Origin: Pasteurellaceae bacterium Macca
GTDB lineage: Bacteria; Pseudomonadota; Gammaproteobacteria; Enterobacterales; Pasteurellaceae
Reading direction: 5' to 3'
Length of the DNA stretch: 64,000 nt
Assembly (NCBI GenBank): GCA_023101485.1
Contig: LVZB01000001.1
Coordinates: 124,001 to 188,000, forward strand
Positions 8,692-16,762 of this stretch are shown one piece after another. Under the pieces are notes generated by a model that saw nothing but the letters and a program-made list of their open reading frames with translations, searched no databases and was not told the DNA's origin. Position 1 is the first letter of the stretch. Each line of letters begins with the position of its first letter. The position numbers were made by a program, and so were the translations under genes.

Positions 8692-11067
8692 AAAGATAAT
8701 ATAAAATTCTTTTTAAGAATCAGAAATACTCTTTTTCCACATCTGTAATGTAACCAATTCATTATCAGGTCCTATTACATCGCCTTTTTTAACAATTTTT
8801 TGAACAATACCCGTGTTAGGAGAACTTATTTTTCTAGTTTGACCAGAATTATTTTCTAATACAACAATTTCCTGATCAGATAATATGAAATCTCCAACCT
8901 TGACTAACACATCAATTACTTTATTTTCTTGTGTTATTGCATTTGTTATTGCATTTTTCCACCAAAACATAGGATTACCTTTTAAAAAAACATTAACATT
9001 TCTCAATATAATTATCTTTTTAACTTCACCTAGAACTTTTTGCAATTTTATTTTAAGTGATGAATTTATCGAGCCATTATCCAAGAAGCTATTAAACACA
9101 ATACCATAGTCTTCTATATATGATTTTTCCCCATAACTTTTCAATAATTCAAATAATTCTTTCTGAATAATATCATCTATATATTTACATTCTGCAAGTG
9201 CATTTAGACTAAACTTATCCTGCCTATCCAACAATATTCTCTGATTCTTTTTAGAATATCTTTTCCATTTTAATAAATTATCTTTATATTCAGTTTTCTC
9301 AAGAATTTTAAAGGCAAGATCCAAAGAAACATTTTCATTACGGGAAATCGTTTCTTGTATTTTATTCCATTCTTGTTTTTTTTCTGAATCTGATGGCTCT
9401 TTAATGCTTAAATATTTATCTAACACATCTGTTGGGCAATATGGATTGGCTAACGAAGCAATTTTAACCTCAAAATTCTCATCTTTGGCTAATTGACGCA
9501 ATACATCTTCTGTCGCATCTTCTGATTCAGCCACTTTTAAGCGTTCTAAATAGTTCTGACTATTTGCTTTTTTAATCATTTCTGCAATAGTCATTGCCCC
9601 GTCCGCATTTGATGATGGTTTTAAATATAATTCATCAAATTTTTTCTCATACTCTGCCACTTTTTCTTTAAGCGTTTTTCGCAATGGAATAGTCGCTTCT
9701 ATTGCTGATTTTAAGAAGTAATCATCTACACTTTTATCTTGAATAAAGGCTTCTTTTGTTGCTTCAAAAACTGCATTTTCAATATCTGCCCCAGCATAAT
9801 CTCGGCATTGTTTTGCTAATTCGTCTAAATCAAATAAACTTGGATCTTGCTTCGCATTTTTTAATTGGATTTCTAAAATCTTTTTCCGCTCGGCTTTATT
9901 AGGGAAGCCAACATAAAAGACTTCATCAAATCGTCCTTTGCGTAATAATTCGGGAGGTAAAGCGGTAATATCATTGGCAGTTGCTACCACAAAAACAGGT
10001 GCTGTTTTTTCTTGCATCCACGTTAAAAAATAACCTAACAAACGGGAACTTACTTCAGAAGCATTATTACCACTCATTCCAACAAAAGCTTTTTCTAATT
10101 CATCCACCCATAACACACAGGGGCTGATACTTTCTGCAATGGATAATGCCTTTCGCATATTCGTTTCACTTTCACCCACATATTTACCTAATAGTGAGCC
10201 AATATCTAAACGTAATAAGGGCTGTTGGAATAAAACTGCACTAGCTTTGGCGGTTAAAGATTTCCCACAGCCAGGCATTCCTGCAATCAATGTCCCTTTT
10301 GGTGCTTTTACGCCAAATTCTTTGGCTTTTTCAAAATCATTAAATATTTTACTTTGATTCTTTAACCACAATTTTAAATTTTCTAAACCGCCAATACTAT
10401 CAATGGTTACATTTTCTGTCTTTACCATTTCTAGCACACCGCTTTTTGCAATAATTTGTTCTTTTTGCTTGCGAATTTCATCAATAATTTCATCAAGATT
10501 ATTATCTGAAAATGTTTGATATTGATTTAAAATCAATGTCATTAACTGCTCAATTTCTAATTTATTTAAGCCTGATAATGCAGTGGATAATTTTGCAAAA
10601 AATGATTTATCGATTGGATACGTTTTTAGAATTGTTACAATCTCATTATGATTAGGGCGTGGTAACTCTAATAAGGTAATATAAGGTTCAATATCTGCGG
10701 GGATATATAACTCTGCAGATTGTAGAATAATGATTGTTTTTTCATCTGCATGGTTTGCTTTAATCAATTCCAATAAGTATTGTAATTTTGCAATATTTTT
10801 AGGTTGGTGTTCTAAAATTGCTTTGGCGTTTTTAATCAATAGAATGCGTTTATCTAATTCTTCATCTACAATTTCAGCAATCGCTTTTTCAAAGCTACTT
10901 TCTCTATTGGCGATACTTTTACCTAGAAATTCAACTTGACCATAAGCTAAATTATATTCATTGATTTTAAAACCAATTTTAGCTGCAATATGGCTTATTA
11001 TTTGCTCAACACGAGCAACTTCAGCAGTTTGAATATAGAATGCAGAATAGCCAGCATCAATATATTT

Positions 11068-11786
11068 GGGGCTGTCCTAGATAACGACTAAAAACTCGAT
11101 TTGGGTTAAGATAGTCAAATGAGAAAAAGTCGTTTAAGTCAGCACAAACAAAATAAACTTATTGAACTGTTTGTTGCAGGAGTTACAGCGAGAACTGCTG
11201 CTGAACTAGTGAATGTAAACAAGACAACTGCCGCTTACTATTTTCATCGCTTGCGATTTCTTATCTATCAAAACAGCCCACATTTGGAGATGTTTGATGG
11301 GGAAATAGAAGCCGATGAAAGCTATTTTGGTGGTACACGCAAAGGCAAGCGTGGACGTGGTGCAGCGGGTAAAACTGCGGTATTCGGGCTGTTGAAACGC
11401 AATGGCAAAGTTTATACTGTTGCCGTACCGAACACGCAATCCGCCACGTTGTTACCGATAATTCGAGAACAAGTTAAGCCTGATAGCATTGTTTACACGG
11501 ATTTCTATCGAAGTTATGATGTACTTGATGTGAGTGAATTTAATCATTTTCGTATCAACCATAATACGCACTTTGCAGAAAAACAAAATCACATTAACGG
11601 AATTGAGAATTTCTGGAACCAAGCAAAACGCCATTTACGCAAATTTAATGGTATTCCCAAAGCTCATTTTGAGCTGTATTTGAAAGAATGTGAATGGCGT
11701 TTTAATCACAGTAACTTAAAGTCTCAAATTTCCTTTCTAAAACAATTAGTTAAAGAGAGTTTGGTCTAGTTATCTAGGACAGCCCC
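11068..11786 (+). mobile_element. IS1016-type insertion sequence (IS1595 family), copy 2
   Basis: 719 bases with perfect inverted repeats GGGGCTGTCCTAGATAAC / GTTATCTAGGACAGCCCC and a perfect 8-base target duplication ATATATTT (11060-11067 and 11787-11794). It sits inside codons 9-11 of the AAA+ ATPase gene, in the opposite orientation to it. The intact duplication and the intact flanking frame indicate a recent insertion. Because copy 1 has its own different duplication, the two are separate events and not a composite transposon. Confidence 0.97.
11119..11769 (+). CDS. IS1016-type transposase, copy 2
   Basis: 216 residues, intact, with the same catalytic Asp66, Asp128 and Glu163/Lys170 region as copy 1 and one residue difference (Asn149). 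It starts 51 bases inside the left inverted repeat. Confidence 0.95.
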   Translation: MRKSRLSQHKQNKLIELFVAGVTARTAAELVNVNKTTAAYYFHRLRFLIYQNSPHLEMFDGEIEADESYFGGTRKGKRGRGAAGKTAVFGLLKRNGKVYTVAVPNTQSATLLPIIREQVKPDSIVYTDFYRSYDVLDVSEFNHFRINHNTHFAEKQNHINGIENFWNQAKRHLRKFNGIPKAHFELYLKECEWRFNHSNLKSQISFLKQLVKESLV

Positions 11787-11837
11787 ATATATTTTAATAA
11801 ATTTTGTTCAACACTCATTTTTAATCCTTTTTAATAA

Positions 11838-13112
11838 TTAAAACCAATTAAATGGGTTAAGTTTACTATTTTTTACCTCTTCCCAAACAGATTCCACCCC
11901 TTCTTTTACTGTTGAAATCACCGATTTTGCTGTATCTGCCACAGCATCAATGGCTCTATTCGCTATTTTTTTACCTCTATCAATCAGTGGTTTCACCACT
12001 TTATCATTGATAACTTTTCCTACTTTTTCGCCAACAAAACCACCAATCGCTCCACCAATAGCAGCCCCAGCAGGACTAAGTATTCCACCAAGACTTGCAC
12101 CAATTTTTTCTCCCAATTTTTTACCACCTTGACTTAAAAACGTTTCTGAAGCCTGTTCTAATTTAGTTGCGACTTTTGCAACCGTAAATTTGGCTTTTTC
12201 TTTAGTTGCATCAACCGCCATTATTGCACCACGTTCTACTTGATCGATAATGCGTAAATCATTCCAGCCATCAGCCACATTTAATGTCAGGTTAGAAACC
12301 CATTCTCGTGTGCGAGTAATTTTGTCTTCAATCACATCAACAACATCAAAGACATTTTTTACCCAACCACTTTTTGCAGACACAACAAAACCGCCTGCAA
12401 TGGCAATTTGAATCCCTTTATTTTCAGCACTATCCACCGCTGAACGTAAAATGGAAACTAATTCATCTGAACGAGAAAGATTCTCTTTACCTTTCACGGC
12501 ATTCCATAGACGTGTACCAACACTTTTTGCCCCCGCTAAACCTAAATTAAAATTGGCATTTAGCATTAAACGTTTTTCTATATTTCTAGCGACTGATAAG
12601 GAGCTTTTATTGTTTTCAATAGGGGTTAAATCTTCCGTTTTTCCCAAATAAAGCTCACCAAATTTGCTATTAGCTTGCTGTACGCCAACCATTAAATCTT
12701 GAGCAAATTCCGTGGAGTCTTGTTGTAATTGGTTCGCCACTGTCTCAATTTTGCGATTTAAAAAATTAGCCAGCGTTTTACCTTTTTGCAGATGCGCTTC
12801 AACGGCTAACTGATTTTCAACAAGATTTTCAATAGTGCCAATAATCAACTTGGCAGTATCTACTTTATCTTGCTCACTTTCCCAAATTGTCGGGTAGAGA
12901 TCGAAACGTTTTAGCAACCACGTTTGAATAGGCATATTTCTGCCGTTATCAAGATAATCATTGATAAAATCGCCTACTGTTTGAGCTGTTTTCTGCATAT
13001 TTTCTGTGGTTTCAAACAGCGTATTCTCAATAGTATTGGCAACGTGAGTATCAAATTCAGGGCTTTTAAGATATGAAAGATCAGAGATATTGTTGTGCAT
13101 TGCGTTATCCAT
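11838..13112 (-). CDS. glycine-zipper protein of unknown function, partner of the AAA+ ATPase
   Basis: 424 residues from ATG 13112; a second ATG at 13100 (codon 5) has a slightly better ribosome site (GGA seven bases upstream) and may be the real start. I do not recognise a named family. It has no signal peptide. The N-terminal 180 residues are mostly helical and charged. A short glycine-rich hydrophobic stretch lies at 232-250. A clear glycine-zipper region spans 333-372 (GASLGGILSPAGAAIGGAIG), the kind of segment that inserts in or perforates membranes. The C-terminus is basic/amphipathic and ends FNWF. The stop is 19 bases before the AAA+ ATPase start, so the two form an operon. AT-rich like its partner and unlike the flanking genes. 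A membrane effector or scaffold controlled by the ATPase is my inference. Confidence 0.8.
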   Translation of the reverse strand: MDNAMHNNISDLSYLKSPEFDTHVANTIENTLFETTENMQKTAQTVGDFINDYLDNGRNMPIQTWLLKRFDLYPTIWESEQDKVDTAKLIIGTIENLVENQLAVEAHLQKGKTLANFLNRKIETVANQLQQDSTEFAQDLMVGVQQANSKFGELYLGKTEDLTPIENNKSSLSVARNIEKRLMLNANFNLGLAGAKSVGTRLWNAVKGKENLSRSDELVSILRSAVDSAENKGIQIAIAGGFVVSAKSGWVKNVFDVVDVIEDKITRTREWVSNLTLNVADGWNDLRIIDQVERGAIMAVDATKEKAKFTVAKVATKLEQASETFLSQGGKKLGEKIGASLGGILSPAGAAIGGAIGGFVGEKVGKVINDKVVKPLIDRGKKIANRAIDAVADTAKSVISTVKEGVESVWEEVKNSKLNPFNWF

Positions 13113-13135
13113 CAGTTAAGTTCAAAAAATATATG

Positions 13136-13164
13136 TTTGCCTAATATAAGGGCAAATAATTATA
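13136..13164 (-). promoter_or_regulatory. promoter -10 box with an overlapping inverted repeat upstream of the glycine-zipper gene
   Basis: On the minus strand TATAAT lies at 13159-13164, without a clear -35. Immediately downstream, around the predicted start point, is the inverted repeat TTTGCC (13136-13141) / GGCAAA (13151-13156) with a 9-base spacer, a plausible repressor operator. The repressor is unknown; none is encoded in the operon. Confidence 0.4.
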
Positions 13165-13225
13165 CCGATGTCTTAAATTCTTTTACGACATTTTTTCAAA
13201 AAAATTTAACCGCTTGTATTAAGAA

Positions 13226-13259
13226 AAAAGCCACTTAATTGTTAAATTAAGTGGCTTTT
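13226..13259. terminator. bidirectional terminator between ridA and the accessory operon
   Basis: 15-bp stem (AAAAGCCACTTAATT at 13226-13240 and its complement at 13245-13259) with a 4-base loop. A T-run on the minus-strand side serves ilvE-ridA. It marks the right edge of the accessory island. Confidence 0.85.
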
Positions 13260-13280
13260 AGGAATTAAGAAAAGCGAAAA

Positions 13281-13625
13281 TCAAACCGCAGCGGTGACGA
13301 CAATTTCGACCTTCCAATTTGGGTTGGCAAGACGTGCTTCAATGGCGGCGCGGGGTGGGGCATGGTTATCAGCGACCCATTCGTCCCACGCACGGTTTAA
13401 CTCGGGGAGTTCGCTGATATTCGCAACATACACTTGTGCCATTAAAATTCGGCTTTTATCACTGCCTGCTTGAGCGAGCCATTTATCAATTTCTGCCAGC
13501 ACTTGCTTCGTTTGCCCGTACATATCTTGGCTGTCATCTTCTGGGACTTGCCCGGCGAGATAGGCAACGCCTTGATATACCGCCATTTCAGAAAAGCGTT
13601 TGCCGATTTGAAAACGTTGAATCAT
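13281..13625 (-). CDS. ridA: RidA/YoaB-family enamine/imine deaminase
   Basis: 114 residues from ATG 13625. A GTG two codons earlier is in frame but falls inside the ribosome site (AAGAGG), so the ATG is preferred. The family hydrolyses reactive enamines such as 2-aminoacrylate released by PLP enzymes. The protein is most like E. coli YoaB, with the conserved Arg in PPRAAIEA and the C-terminal VEIVVTAAV. It lies 19 bases downstream of ilvE in the same direction. This is telling because IlvE is a known target of 2-aminoacrylate damage that RidA prevents. Confidence 0.88.
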   Translation of the reverse strand: MIQRFQIGKRFSEMAVYQGVAYLAGQVPEDDSQDMYGQTKQVLAEIDKWLAQAGSDKSRILMAQVYVANISELPELNRAWDEWVADNHAPPRAAIEARLANPNWKVEIVVTAAV

Positions 13626-13644
13626 ATTCACCTCTTAATTGCAT

Positions 13645-14670
13645 TTAGTCGAGTTCGACTTTGGTAATCCACCCTTCTGGGGCTTCAATATCACCGAACT
13701 GAATCCCCGTGAGTTCTTGGTAGAGGCGTTGGGTAATCGGGCCGACTTCCGTTTCCGAATAGAAAACGTGGAAATTATCGCCGTGCTGAATCCCCCCAAT
13801 CGGTGAGATAACGGCTGCCGTACCACAAGCACCGGCTTCGGCGAATTGGTCGAGTTGATCGATATAAACATCCCCCTCAATCGCTTCTAAACCTAAACGC
13901 TCTTTGGCGAGGTAAAGGAGGGAATATTTGGTGATACTTGGCAAAATAGACGGCGAATCCGGTGTGATAAATTTATTATCTTTGGTGATGCCAAAAAAGT
14001 TCGCTGCCCCTACCTCTTCAATTTTAGTGTGGGTTTTCGGGTCGAGGTAAATGGCATCGGCAAAATTGCGTTCTGCGGCTTGTTCGTGGGGAAGAATACT
14101 CGCTGCATAGTTCCCCCCAACTTTTACGCCCCCCGTACCATTTGGGGCAGCGCGGTCGTATTCCGAAACTAAGAAGTTAGACGGCTTCATTCCCCCTTTG
14201 AAATAAGATCCCACAGGGCAACAAAATACCGTGAAAATATATTCTGGTGCTGGGCGAATACCGATATTCTCCCCTACGCCAATAATAAAGGGGCGGAGAT
14301 AAAGTGTCGCACCAGTACCATAAGGAGCAAGCCACTCTTGGTTGGCTTTCACGACTTCTTTACAAGCACGGATAAAGAGATTCACTGGCACAGCAGGAAT
14401 TAACAAGCGTGCGCAGGTTTTTTGTAAGCGTTCTGCATTTTGGTCTGGGCGGAATAAATTGACTGAACCGTCTTTACAGCGGTAGGCTTTTAAGCCTTCA
14501 AAACATTGTTGGGCATAGTGTAAGGCGGTGGAGCCTTCGTGGAGGGTGATCATGTGGTCGGTGGAGAGTTCCCCCTCATTCCAACTGCCATCTTTCCAAC
14601 GTGCAACAAAGCGGTAGTCCGTTTTGATATAAGAGAAGCCGAGATTTTGCCAATCAATATTCTTAGTCAT
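13645..14670 (-). CDS. ilvE: branched-chain amino acid aminotransferase
   Basis: 341 residues, a class IV PLP aminotransferase of the longer (about 340 aa) type common in Pasteurellaceae rather than the 309-aa E. coli form. IlvE makes Leu, Ile and Val from their keto acids with glutamate. Landmarks are [15 protein letters not shown] near residue 50-65, the region of the PLP lysine in [10 protein letters not shown] and the C-terminal loop [17 protein letters not shown] good ribosome site (AAGGAC) precedes ATG 14670. It is co-transcribed with ridA. I saw no leader peptide rich in branched-chain codons upstream. Confidence 0.95.
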   Translation of the reverse strand: MTKNIDWQNLGFSYIKTDYRFVARWKDGSWNEGELSTDHMITLHEGSTALHYAQQCFEGLKAYRCKDGSVNLFRPDQNAERLQKTCARLLIPAVPVNLFIRACKEVVKANQEWLAPYGTGATLYLRPFIIGVGENIGIRPAPEYIFTVFCCPVGSYFKGGMKPSNFLVSEYDRAAPNGTGGVKVGGNYAASILPHEQAAERNFADAIYLDPKTHTKIEEVGAANFFGITKDNKFITPDSPSILPSITKYSLLYLAKERLGLEAIEGDVYIDQLDQFAEAGACGTAAVISPIGGIQHGDNFHVFYSETEVGPITQRLYQELTGIQFGDIEAPEGWITKVELD

Positions 14671-14837
14671 TGTTGTGTCCTTAGTCTTATAAAATGGAGG
14701 ATGAAAATGGAGAATTTACACTATTCCGCATCAAATTGCATAAGTTACGCAAAAAAATTTTTTCCATAGGACTAACAAGCGGTATTTTTAATAGCGAAAT
14801 TTGTAAATTCTGCTAGAATGCCGAAGTTTTTAGGCAT

Positions 14838-15014
14838 AAAAAAACCGCCCAAAGTGGGCGGTATAAAACCAAATGGTTCAAAATATACAGGAAGTGAAAC
14901 GAGTAACTTGCGTTACTCTAGTCTAGTTTCCTAGACCAATATGCAAACACAACATCATACTTAAAATTCAAATAGCGTTTTCTTTCGAATCCGCTACACT
15001 ATCCATTTAAGTAC
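14838..15014 (-). ncRNA. gcvB: GcvB small regulatory RNA
   Basis: The minus strand carries GATGTTGTG followed by TTTGCATATTGGTCT and later CACTTCCTGTA, the same order and nearly the same words as E. coli GcvB. It ends in the terminator ACCGCCCA / TGGGCGGT with seven U (14838-14862). The unpaired GU-rich segment (about 14931-14956) is the R1 region that pairs with amino acid and peptide transporter mRNAs via Hfq; it is shorter here than in E. coli. A hairpin GAGTAAC / GTTACTC lies in the middle. The 5' part can fold by ACTTAAA pairing with TTTAAGT. The divergent neighbour is gcvA, as in enterobacteria. About 177 nt; the 5' end is predicted from the promoter. Confidence 0.88.
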
Positions 15015-15022
15015 GGGGGCGG

Positions 15023-15051
15023 ATTTTAAAGAAGTTAGACCTCTTAAACAA
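15023..15051 (-). promoter_or_regulatory. promoter of GcvB
   Basis: -35 TTGTTT (15046-15051) and -10 TAAAAT (15023-15028) on the minus strand with a 17-base spacer. It is placed to start transcription at about 15012-15016. GcvA binding sites are expected just upstream in the gap shared with gcvA. Confidence 0.6.
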
Positions 15052-15158
15052 GCTAAAATTTTTTATTTTATCTATCAAAAAAAGTAATGAACTTGCATGG
15101 ATAACAACCCTCTAAACAGCAATCCCAAGTAATAACCAGATAACAACGACACTCTTTT

Positions 15159-16049
15159 ATGAATACGAAAAAACTGCCCCCACTCAATGCCCTGAAAGCT
15201 TTTGAATCGGCGGCGCGCTATCTAAATTTCACCAAAGCCGCTGATGAACTTTTTGTGACCCAAGCCGCCGTGAGCCATCAAATTAAATTATTGGAAGATT
15301 TTTTGAGCGTTCAGCTCTTTCATCGCCGTAACCGTTTGTTAGAGCTGACCGAATTCGGCAAGCAGTATTTTGATGAAATCAGCCCACTATTAGAGCAGAT
15401 CGCCAAAGCCACGGACAAAATTAAAGCGAAAAACGACCGCCAGATCCTCACCATTAGCGTGCCACAAACCTTTGGTATGCACCGTTTAGTTCCGCGTTTG
15501 AACGATTTTCATCAAAAATATCCCGATATTGAAGTCCGTATCAAAGGTGTGGATCAAGATGAAGGCTTACTCGGCAAAGAGATTGATGTGGCAATCTACT
15601 ACGGCTCAGGAAAATGGGAGAATGTGGAATCGATTCGCTTAACCGAAGCGCCTTTAGTCATTTTAGCCTCACCAGCATTCTTGCAAAAACATACCATTTC
15701 TAGCCCCAAAGATCTGATTGGCAAACCGTTATTACACGTTTTTAGTCGCAATAAATGGAAACGCACCATTGAGCATTTAGGGCTAAGTGAAGAGATTGAT
15801 GTTGAGGCCACAGGTTCAGTATTTAGCCATACCTTTATGGCGTTGCAAGCGGCTAGCCACGAACAAGGTATCGCCATTGCCAACGGCACATTAGCCCAAT
15901 ACGAACTCCAACAAGGGCATTTAGTTGAGCCTTTCCCAACAGGGCTGAATGATGAAAAAGCCTTCTATGTCGTTTTCCCACCTCAAATGAAAGATACCCC
16001 GAAGGTACAACATTTTGTAGAATGGATTATTCAAGAAGTTAATCAATAG
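15159..16049 (+). CDS. gcvA: LysR-type regulator GcvA
   Basis: 296 residues. The N-terminal LysR helix-turn-helix (about 8-65, LNALKAFESAARYLNFTKAA) is followed by the substrate-binding domain. GcvA regulates glycine cleavage and activates GcvB when glycine is present. The identification rests on strong protein similarity and on the divergent gcvB gene, the same arrangement as in E. coli. The 15015-15158 gap is the shared regulatory region. Confidence 0.92.
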   Translation: MNTKKLPPLNALKAFESAARYLNFTKAADELFVTQAAVSHQIKLLEDFLSVQLFHRRNRLLELTEFGKQYFDEISPLLEQIAKATDKIKAKNDRQILTISVPQTFGMHRLVPRLNDFHQKYPDIEVRIKGVDQDEGLLGKEIDVAIYYGSGKWENVESIRLTEAPLVILASPAFLQKHTISSPKDLIGKPLLHVFSRNKWKRTIEHLGLSEEIDVEATGSVFSHTFMALQAASHEQGIAIANGTLAQYELQQGHLVEPFPTGLNDEKAFYVVFPPQMKDTPKVQHFVEWIIQEVNQ

Positions 16050-16063
16050 AAAAAAGGAAAGGA

Positions 16064-16744
16064 ATGTATTACCAATGGATTTTATTTGATGCCGATGAAA
16101 CGCTCTTTGAGTTCAACTCCTATTTAGGTTTGAAAGCGATGTTAAAGGGCTACGGCATTGATTTTACGACACAAGATTACCAAGCATTTCAAGCCGTTAA
16201 TCAACCCCTTTGGGTCGCCTATCAAAATAAACAGATTACGGCAGAAGATCTCCAACGCACACGCTTTACCCACCTTTCCGCCCAAACAGGCAAAGATGCC
16301 CTCGCCTTAAACCAAGCGTTAATGGCAGAAATGGCTCTTGTTAGCAAGCCTTTAACTGGTGTGATGGAAATGCTCAACGCCTTACAGGGCAAGCTCAAAA
16401 TGGGCATTATTACCAATGGTTTTAAAGCCTTACAGCAAAAACGCTTAGACAACACCCACACGGCGGGCTTTTTTGAATTAGTCGTCATTTCAGAAGAAGT
16501 GGGCGTGGCAAAACCCGATAACGCGATTTTCCAATATGCTTTCGATCGCCTTGGCGATGTGGATAAATCAAAAGTGTTAATGGTGGGCGATACCCTCGCC
16601 TCGGATATTTTAGGAGGAAACCAATTCGGCTTTGATACTTGCTGGTTTAACCCTCATCAAAAACCGAACGATACCACCATTCGCCCGACCTATGAAATTC
16701 AAACTATGGCGCAACTTGTCGAGATTGCAAGCGGTCATTTTTAA
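16064..16744 (+). CDS. yjjG: HAD-family pyrimidine nucleotidase YjjG
   Basis: 226 residues. HAD motifs in order: FDADETLF (nucleophile Asp) near residue 8-15, ITNGF near 116, the Lys of VAKPDNAIF near 150 and GDTLASDI near 176. E. coli YjjG hydrolyses dUMP, UMP and dTMP and protects against non-canonical pyrimidine nucleotides. It starts 14 bases after gcvA with ribosome site AAGGAAAGG and is followed 18 bases later by cysB, so the genes are probably read together. Confidence 0.92.
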   Translation: MYYQWILFDADETLFEFNSYLGLKAMLKGYGIDFTTQDYQAFQAVNQPLWVAYQNKQITAEDLQRTRFTHLSAQTGKDALALNQALMAEMALVSKPLTGVMEMLNALQGKLKMGIITNGFKALQQKRLDNTHTAGFFELVVISEEVGVAKPDNAIFQYAFDRLGDVDKSKVLMVGDTLASDILGGNQFGFDTCWFNPHQKPNDTTIRPTYEIQTMAQLVEIASGHF

Positions 16745-16762
16745 AGGATTTTTTGCACCGAA

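Larger units (their letters stand above)
8713..11818 (-). pseudogene. Ycf46-like AAA+ ATPase with LRV-like and lipoyl-like domains, interrupted by an IS
   Basis: The gene starts at ATG 11818 (ribosome site AAGGA eight bases upstream), reads MSVEQNLLKYI and is cut at codon 11 by IS copy 2. Coding resumes at 11067 and runs to 8713. Removing the IS and one copy of its 8-base duplication restores an uninterrupted 792-codon frame. Reconstituted domains: a degenerate RecA-like N-half as in Ycf46 (about 1-230); AAA+ core with Walker A GMPGCGKS (271-278), Walker B CVLWVDE (325-331) and arginine fingers in [12 protein letters not shown]-like repeats (about 514-564); and a biotinyl/lipoyl-like fold (about 724-782) lacking lysine at the modification turn. 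The stretch is markedly AT-rich. The operon partner is upstream (11838-13112). A fragment could still be made from internal starts (e.g. TTG 10839, 708 aa, keeping the AAA+ core). Confidence 0.85.

Noticed and set aside
8713-10839. 708-codon frame taken as the complete AAA+ ATPase
   Set aside because: Its TTG start lacks a ribosome site and the frame stays open upstream to the IS boundary at 11067; the true start is on the other side of the IS at 11818.
7973-11786. Composite transposon made of the two IS copies
   Set aside because: Each IS has its own, different, perfect 8-base target duplication, and the outer flanks (AAAGATAA and ATATATTT) do not match each other.
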